This document shows, piece by piece, positions 51,701 through 60,700 of a stretch of 64,000 bases of DNA. The DNA lies in assembly GCA_036924085.1 (NCBI GenBank), contig JAVGWX010000011.1, positions 40,100,970 to 40,164,969 on the forward strand. Reading direction: 5' to 3'. A program made the translations under genes and the position numbers. Positions within the stretch are counted from its first letter, which is position 1. Each line of letters opens with the position of its first letter. The DNA comes from Ariolimax columbianus (Eukaryota; Mollusca; Gastropoda; Stylommatophora; Arionidae). The notes under the pieces were generated by a model. The model searched no databases and was not told the origin of the DNA. It saw only the letters and a program-made list of their open reading frames with translations.

Positions 51701-54700
51701 TTTCTTTAGTTCTGTTTTATAACATGCCTGGAAGGTTAAAGTATTCCTATTATTTCCTCCTCAATAAGTACTTTGGTGATATAATGTTGAAACCTAACAT
51801 AATTTTGTCATAAAATGGTTGTTCTTCCAGGCATAGCGAGGAGCAAGACTAACATCTGGTCAGGCAAAATATATTGATCAGACATGTTGGTCAGGGTCAG
51901 GCAAAACATGCTGACCAAGACCCTCACCTCAGCTTCCTAGTAGCCCTCCCTGGAAATGGGCTGTTTTCATGGCAGCCTGACTAACGAGGTGAGGGATCAA
52001 CATGATCCCCATAGTAGTGAGTGACACACGGATGAAGCCAAGCATAGCACAACCGCCTAGAGGACCCTGGTCCACCTTCATCAGCACGTTCGGGATGTGA
52101 GGAAAGCTACTGCAACCAGCCACTTAACGTCCTTTTCAGAGTGCACAAAAGAGTAACCTACTCATTGCGGACATTCACAAACAACAAAAACCAGGCATAG
52201 TAAATTGGCAATGTGCCAGTAGACCATGTTCCGGAAAGGCATGAACCAACAGTTTCGTCAGGGCCAGACTAATTGTTTGAAAGTTGCAGACTGAAGATCT
52301 AATACCATTAAACTGTTTATTCCTGTTGCTGGTCTACTGAGGTCTACTAGGATGATTTATAGGGTTGAGAAATAAAGGCTGCTTGCCCATGCAGTCAACA
52401 AATACCGTACAAGCTAGGTTTTTATTTTGTCTCTGATATATAAAAAAAACAACCTTTTCCCCGTATGAAGGTTTTGAATGCACATCCTCGTGGTCAGAAG
52501 TCTGACATCCTAATTACTCTGCCAGCCCGCTATTCTTCAGCCTGAAGACCTCACTTTTAAAAAACCAACGATTTAGAAAATATAAAAAAATGTTGTCTTG
52601 TTTTCTTGTTTACAGAATGTAGGGACTTGCTTTGTAAGTTTCTTACACCAGACCCGGCTAGGCGGGTGACAGTCACAGAAGCACTCAGTCATCCATGGCT
52701 TATGCAAGGTACTCTATTGTCCTCTTTGTGTGTTATAGTGGTACTCATAGATTGTGCAAAGTAGTCATTTGTACTCTACATTTTATAGAGCTGCTCAGTC
52801 ATTCATTTTACCTATCTGGGAACAAGCTGAGCTGAAAATGCTAATCGAGTCAACTAAAAAACTCAGGGAGGCCCAGAATCTATTTTAACACAAAAAAACT
52901 TAAATTATGACTAACTTAGTGTCCAAATACGTTTAGAAAACTCTAGAGTCTGTATACGAGTTTCTTGGAGGGTGGCTTATACTGATGTGGGAGTTCCTCT
53001 TAATAGACTCAAACACTAGAGCTAAGTTGATCTACAGCCAGTTAGGCACCATCTATAGCTGCTCTTAACAAACCACATGGGGAAATGTACAAATCAATTG
53101 AATAGATTTTTAACTTGAAATTTGTCTAGGCAGTGGCTGTTAAGCCTATTCTTTTCAATTTCCAATTGCCAAGAGATTTTTAATGTTTCGACAATATACA
53201 CAGGAGTATGATCTCACTACCCAGAAATCAGGAGAATTTTTACCAGAAGATCCATGTGAAAAACATTCCTGTCTCCACTGTGATTTGAACATGCGATCTC
53301 CAGCACCTGATGCCGACACCTTGCCTTGAGACCACTGAGTCCTCTGACAACAGACAAAGAAATGAACAAATCAATAATTATCATCGATAGTGTGGAAACA
53401 GAAGATGTGATAGAAATTAAGTATTTAGGATCCACAATAATAAAACTCTGGGAAATGTTTGATAGAAGTCAACTGAAGATTTGCAATTGGCACACACAAA
53501 CTTCTGCAGATGTGTGGCAGGGCACCAGAAAAAACATGATAAGACAACTAATTAGGACGTGTTTTCCCTATAGCAATACATGGGTGTAAGACATAGACAT
53601 TAAAATAAACTATTGCAAAAAAGATATCGTTATTCGAAATGATGTGCTATAGAAGGATGTTGAAAATAGTTTGGACATAGAAGAAATCAAATAGAGATCT
53701 GTTGCAACAACTAGGGATATAAGAAAACTTGCTTATAGATAACATCACATGGAAGTGAGTGGAAGGCACAGTGATTGAGGAGAGAGGGGAAGAGGTCATC
53801 CCAGAAGAAGTTGGTACCAGGACATTACTAACAGTTTGAAGATATCTGTGTGTGAAGTGGGTCATCTTGCCAGAAATCAATATGTTCAGGGTTGCTGTGA
53901 AGGAGATTACGTTCGGGAACCAGAATCTGTCACATGACATGACATTTGGGCAGCACAACTGAAACGTCAGATCTAAAGACCAGAATTGGAAAGACAAAAA
54001 TGACATTCCTGACTGAATAAATGGAACACCTCAGAAATAAGAAAATAAAGATTGCATCTTTTGAACTAAAATGCTGGAAAAAAAGCTGCATATGCCTTTA
54101 TAGAACATTATGCCAGAGAAAACCACATTGATGTTCCTACAAATAGGCATACAGACATTAATGAAGAACAAAAGAGCCATGACAACATCAATATGGCACC
54201 AGAGGAACACATGATGGCAAAACTAACAATGAATGAAATGGAAGAGGCCATGAGAACTCTAAAGAAAAAGAAATCGCCCGGAAAAGATGGCATAACAAAC
54301 GAAATACTGATGGGGTTGGGCCAAACTGCAAAGAGGAAGTTACTATCAGTCCTGAACCAAAGCTGGAAAAGGGGAATTGTACCTCAGGCATGGAAAGATG
54401 CTGTAATTATACCAGTACCAAAGAAAGAAAAAGACAGAGCAGATCCAAATATCTATCAGTCTGCTGAGCTGTGTAGGAAAACTGATGGAGCGTATGATAA
54501 ATACCAGACTGTTGTGGCATCTGGAAGAAAAACACATACTAATTCCACGGCAAGCAGGCTTTAGAAAGCACAGATCAATTGAGGACCAGATCACTCTCAT
54601 AGCCCAGGAAATAGAGGATGCTTACCAGGAGAAAAAACACACAGTAGCGGTTTGGGTGGATTTAGAGAAGGCATTTGACTAGGTCTGGAAAGTGGGACTA

Positions 54701-57700
54701 AAAGTCAAGCTACGAAGAAGTGAAGTTTGTGGGAAAATGTACAGATGGATCAGCCATTACCTCAAAAACAGAACAGCCAGAGTTCAAGTACAAGGGCAGA
54801 TGAGCAAAAAGGTGACACTTGAGCAGGGAGTACCCCAAGGGGGAGTACTGTCACCCACACTTTTCCTGGTGTATATAAACAACATCTCAGAGAATATACC
54901 AAGAAGGGTCCACAGCTCCATGTTCGCAGACGATCTGGCTATGTGGACCTCTGAAAAAAATCTCACCATAGCAAGTAATCGGATGCAGCAGGCCCTAACA
55001 TCATTGGAGGAGTGGACGAACTCATGGCTGGTCAAAATAGATGAGGAAAAAACAACAAGCACGATATTCTCGCTTTCAAACAAACCCCAAAACACCAAAA
55101 TAAGTCTTAACGGCAAATACCTGCAGCCAAACGACAACCCAAACTACCTGGGAGTCACATTTGATCGGCACTTGACATGGAAAAGTCAGATCGAGAGAAA
55201 CTGAATGAGAGCCAGAGAAAGAATGGCAATCATGAGGAAACTTGCTGGCACAAGCTGGGGAGCAGACGAAAGAATACTAAAGAAACTGTACACTGGGAAG
55301 AGTGAGACCAGTTCTCGAGTATGGCATTGCGGCATTGGCCAACAGCAGCAAAGGCGAACTTTGATAAAATTAGCAAACTCCAAAACCAAGCCATGAGAGT
55401 TATAACAGGAGGCATGAAGTCAACGCCAATTGTAGAACTTGAAAAGATTACAAATCTGTAATCCATGACCGACAGAAGAGACTGCAGAACCCAGCAGCAA
55501 GCAGAGAAACTCAGAAGACTGACAGACCATCCAATGCATCAGAGACTAAATATATTTGGAAATGGGAAACTAAAGCAGAGAAACTTTGCAGAAATAGCCA
55601 AAGGAAAGATGCACGAAGACCCTATGATCACATTAACAACACCAAAGCCCATCCCTACTGTACCCAAACCTACCTGGAGGCAGCATATACTTCCGGAGGT
55701 GGTAGAAAATATACCAAGTATTGGAAACAAGAACAGCCAGACTGTAAAAGAAAGAAGAGACATAACCCTGAGGTACATAACGAAAAACTACCCAAGCATG
55801 GACTGGACCCATGCATACACCGACGGTTCTGTAACAAACACAACACAGAACGGAGGGGCAGGGGTATTCCTGAGCCTACCAAATGGTAGAAAAATAACAC
55901 TGTCAGTGGCAACTGGAAAATACTCAAGCAATTTCAGAGCGGAGGCAGAGGCACTGAGGGCTGCAGTAGAAGAAATGGTGACAGGCAAAAGAAATGAAAG
56001 CCATATAGTCCTGTTTACAGATGCCCTGGCCGTAGTCACAGCACTAAAAAGCTAGAAAAGTACTGAACTTAATGATTTAAGAGCAGTACTCTGTCAACTA
56101 TGCCAGCAGTCCGCACCAAAAAGAGTAGTGGTACAGTGGGTTCCATCCCACTGTAACATCCAAGGCAACGAGGATGCAGACAAACTGGCAAAAGAAGGTG
56201 CAAGACTACCACAACCAGATCCTAGTGTGACATACGAAGAGTCCAAAAGGCTTATTAGAGCCAGATACATGACCAAATGGGAAAGAGAACATACTGGCTA
56301 CACAAAAAAACGATGCCTATTACCAGTTGAACAGAAGAGAGCAGGTCGTGGTCTTCAGACTTCGCACAGGCCACAATAGACTGAGGTATCACCTATTCAA
56401 TAAATTGAAGATAGGTGGTACTGACGAATGCACGTGTGGTACAGGGAAAATGACCGCTGAACATCTGCTGCAAAATTGCCTGACATACGAGGATCAGAGC
56501 AAGCACATGTGGCCATCACCAGTGGCAACACTAGACAAGCTCTGTGGCAGTGTCAACAGCCTCAGGATGACCGCTGCTTTTTTCGAAAAAAATACAGGTT
56601 GACGTTTGACATCGTACGAAGAAGAAGAAGAAGAACTAAAAGGCTACACAGGGGTGCTCAAAATGGACAAATGCAGATATCCCACAAAAACTGGATATCG
56701 ATAAAAATTGGTTAGTAAACAATATCTTTTCCAGAAAGCTAAAGTATTTTTACCAAATCAAACGCTATAATGGCTTGGAGAGAACGATACTGGAGGGTAC
56801 GGTGCCTGCAAAACTGGGCAGAGGCAAACCAAGAAGAAAATGGACACAACACATTACGGCGATCCTGAAGATACATCGACAGAGGCGGTACTTCTGGCTA
56901 GATATCGAAAGTCTTACAGAACAGCTGTTGAGAGAGCGACGTTCTACAAAGGACATGCTACAGGATGATTAGTAACATACTAATGTACATATGTTGGGAA
57001 GTCTTTTGTGCTACTTATTTTGTATAACATGCTATGAAGTCGATAATGCTCTTCATATTTTATAGCTTATGCTAGCCAACCTTCTGTCCTCTATATATTC
57101 GATGAACGTGCTCAGCAATCCATCACTTGAACTAGGTATTCAATTGTGCGTTTTATATTTAAGAGGCAGTCAGGAATCCATGAATTATGCTAGATAAGAG
57201 TTGTCCATGACTTATACTAGATTGTCTATTGTCCTCATTATATCTAATAGTGGCAGTAATCCATGGATTATACTAGATTGTCCTCATATCTAATAGAAGC
57301 AGTCAGTAATCCATGGATTATGCTACATAGAGTTGTCCATGACTTATGCTAGATTGTCTATTATCCTCTAATTAATAAGAGGCACTCAGTAATCCATAGC
57401 TAATACCAAAGTTAAGAAAGAAGCTCATTAGTCTAAAATTGAATATTGTTTTTGTCTGATGCAGGGAACAAGCCAGTGACCAGATCTCCATGTCCTAACA
57501 GGATGCGGGCCTCAGATCTTGATGCTGATATATTGAGCCACATGTCCGACAACCTCAATTTTCGAATGGCTGAAGTTATCAAGTTTGTTACAACTAACAC
57601 TCCTAGTCCAGGTATTATTGAAAGTTGAGACCAAATATAAATATATTTATTTTTCTTCAATTTATGACCATCTTATCTTAGCGCATGAGCTGCAGTGGTC

Positions 57701-60700
57701 AACGACCCATAGCTGAATGCTAGTGTCAGGGCCAGCGAACCAGAGCTGCCAAGACCCTTCTACACCTCCACGCGGTGATCCTGGATAACAAGCTGCAGCA
57801 GGGTAGACTGGCTAAGGAGAAGGGATCGAAGAGGGAATGTTAACCCGGTACTAAAAAAATGCTTGCTGAAGTCGGATGTGTTGGACTGAAAGGTGCAAAT
57901 ATCGCAGTCAAGCTGTAAACTACGACACAACACATTCCGTTCTCTGGACTACATTCTGCTACCTAAGTCCTTTCAGGGCTTGGAAGCGGGAGATTAAGAA
58001 CGAACGAAGCCAAGCCATTATGGGCACATTACAAATATTGATTGAAATTACTTTGGCACATTAAGAGTTTAACTTCAGCCTTTGAACCCTGGCCACCCAG
58101 CCCATAAAAGTTCAATTCACCTGTGGTTCTGGAACAATACACACAAGATGGACATGTGAGGAATACTTGGAATTCTGGTATTTAAACAGACATGTTTAAT
58201 GTCTGTTGCCAGGTAGCTGAAGGCTTCGGCTATGCGTAATAGATGTTTTAGAACTTCCTGCGGCAAACTAGACCTGAGAAAGTATAAATAATTTTGGTAG
58301 ATTTTTAACTTGAATTTTTGAATTTTGTCCAGGTAGCGGGCGTTATAGCCTACTCTTTTCGATTTCTAACCGCCAAGAGATTTTTAACGTGCTCAACACT
58401 GAACACGGAAGTCCGATCTCACTACCCAGAGATCATTGGAATTTTTACCAGAAGAACCACATGAAAAATTCTGGTCTCCGTCGTGATTCGAACCCTCGAC
58501 CACTGGCACCCGGGGTGGACACCATACCCCTCACATAGGGGTGCAGTGGTCTCGAGGCAGGGTGTCAGCCTCGGGTGCGGGAGGCCGCGTGTTCAAATAA
58601 CGGTGTGGACCAGGATTTTTTTCATGTGGATCTTCTGGTAAAAATTCCCCTGAGCTCTGGATAGTGAGATCAGACTCCCGTGTTCAGTGTTGAGCATGTT
58701 AAAGCTCCTTGGCAGGTGGAAATCTAAAAGAGTAGTAATCAACGTGATCCCTGTAGTAGTGAACGACATTCATGCTCGGGATGTGAGGAAAGCTACTGCA
58801 ACACGCGACTTAATGTCCTTTTCAGGGCGCTCAAAAGAAAATTAAATAACAGTCTTAAAGAGAACTTGGCACAGATGTCGAAATGTAAATCATGAATCAG
58901 AGTTGGAACACCTTATGAAGGGTGGCTGTAGACCAGGTGAAGTGGAGGCAGTTTTTTGCTTCCCTTAAAGATGTCATCAAGCTTTGTCAGACACTGATCG
59001 AGGATCTAAGACAATTTCAGACCTAATGTAGAAATAGTCGGTAATGTACATGTAGAGAAAAAGGTCCCACAAGAAGGTCAAATCACTTTGTCCGTCCTTT
59101 ATTTAAAAATAACTGGTGGAAAAGGTTTAACTCCTATCTGTTCTGTTCTGTACTAGGAGTCGACTTCACTGCACTCCGGGCATACCCATAGGTGCTCAGT
59201 CTCTCTCAGCAGATAGTGCAAGGTGTGGATACTGTGCCTGTAGCCTGTTGGTTGTACACCTGATTGTACATGCAGTCCAATCGTAAACACTCCTATTGCT
59301 CTTTCAGAAGGTCCACTTGACACAAGAAAAATGCTAATACCGCCAACTGCACTTTGAACTAAATTTGTTTTATCAGAGTTTCAGGATTTAATTGTTAAAT
59401 GGTAAGGGAAGTAACTCAGGGTATTTTCATTTGTGAAACCATGAGACCTTTTTTTGTTAAATAACTGGTTAAAAAAATCCCAACTTTTTAGCGTTAAATT
59501 AACTGCATGAATCAGCTCTGATGACCTCTCCCTTGACTTATCAGACCTAACACTATGCTACAGTATAACTTAGAAGATTGGGTGCTATATAATGAGAATT
59601 TTATTTCTTAAACCTTATTGGTAACCCATCTGTACAAATATGTCTCCTATTGGATGATACCCATGCATGTGTCACCCTGGGGGCCACTCTTCCCCTTCTC
59701 TCTTCTCTTACCTCACTCTGTTTCATTTGACTCTGTCCTACAGTCACACTCTTGCACAACTTTCACACGCGCCCTCATGGTGAGGCCCTTCCATTGCACT
59801 TTGGTTGGGCTAGCTTCTGAGGGCGCACAAACCTAGCATAGGTACATAGAGACGCACACATGCATCCAAGCACTGGTTTATGCGTCCTGATATCGCCCAA
59901 TGGACTACGGTCTGGGGTGGAAAATGGTGCGCCTCCGCCAGTAGAAACTAGTGAAGCAAACATCTAAGCAAAAATAAAAAATACTCATGCACCCTCTGTG
60001 GTTAGAAAAAAACCAGCACTTTCCTGAACAGACATAGCGGTCCAATCGTAAAGGCACAGTGGCCCAGGACATGATGAAATCCAATTGTCTGGAACCTTTG
60101 GTCACAGGTCTAGAGCCTAAGAGAACTTGGTCTAACCATTAGACAATTGGTAGCAGTGAATGAGCAAAGTAAAGTCTATAGTGGCTTTGGTACCCTGGAG
60201 CATTGCTAATGCACCCCCTCAATTACTTAATATCAAAACAGTACATTTATGGCTTCTACCTGGGTTGGGAAGAAAATCCACAGAATCACCTCACCAGCCC
60301 GATAATGCCAAAAATATAGGAAGTACAAAATTGTAAAAATACACCATAAAAATTGTTTGCTTATGTCATTTAGAAGAACCAGATGATAATATCAAACAGA
60401 TAGAGGGGATGCCAGGGCTTGTCATTGGAGGAGTGGCAATCAATATCCTTAGATATGCGGATGATACAGTTTTGATGCCAAAAAGTGAGCAAGAAATACA
60501 GGACCTTTTGACAACAATATATAAAAAAAGTCAAAAGTTTGAATTAGACATAAACATAAAGAAAACAAAGACTATGATAATTTGGAAAAGTGTCAAGAAA
60601 CCATGTATGCAGATAAAAATAAAAGATCAACTACTTGAACAGGTACAGAGTTTCTGCTATCTAGGTCATATAATAACGGAAGCAGGCTGCTGTGAAAAAG

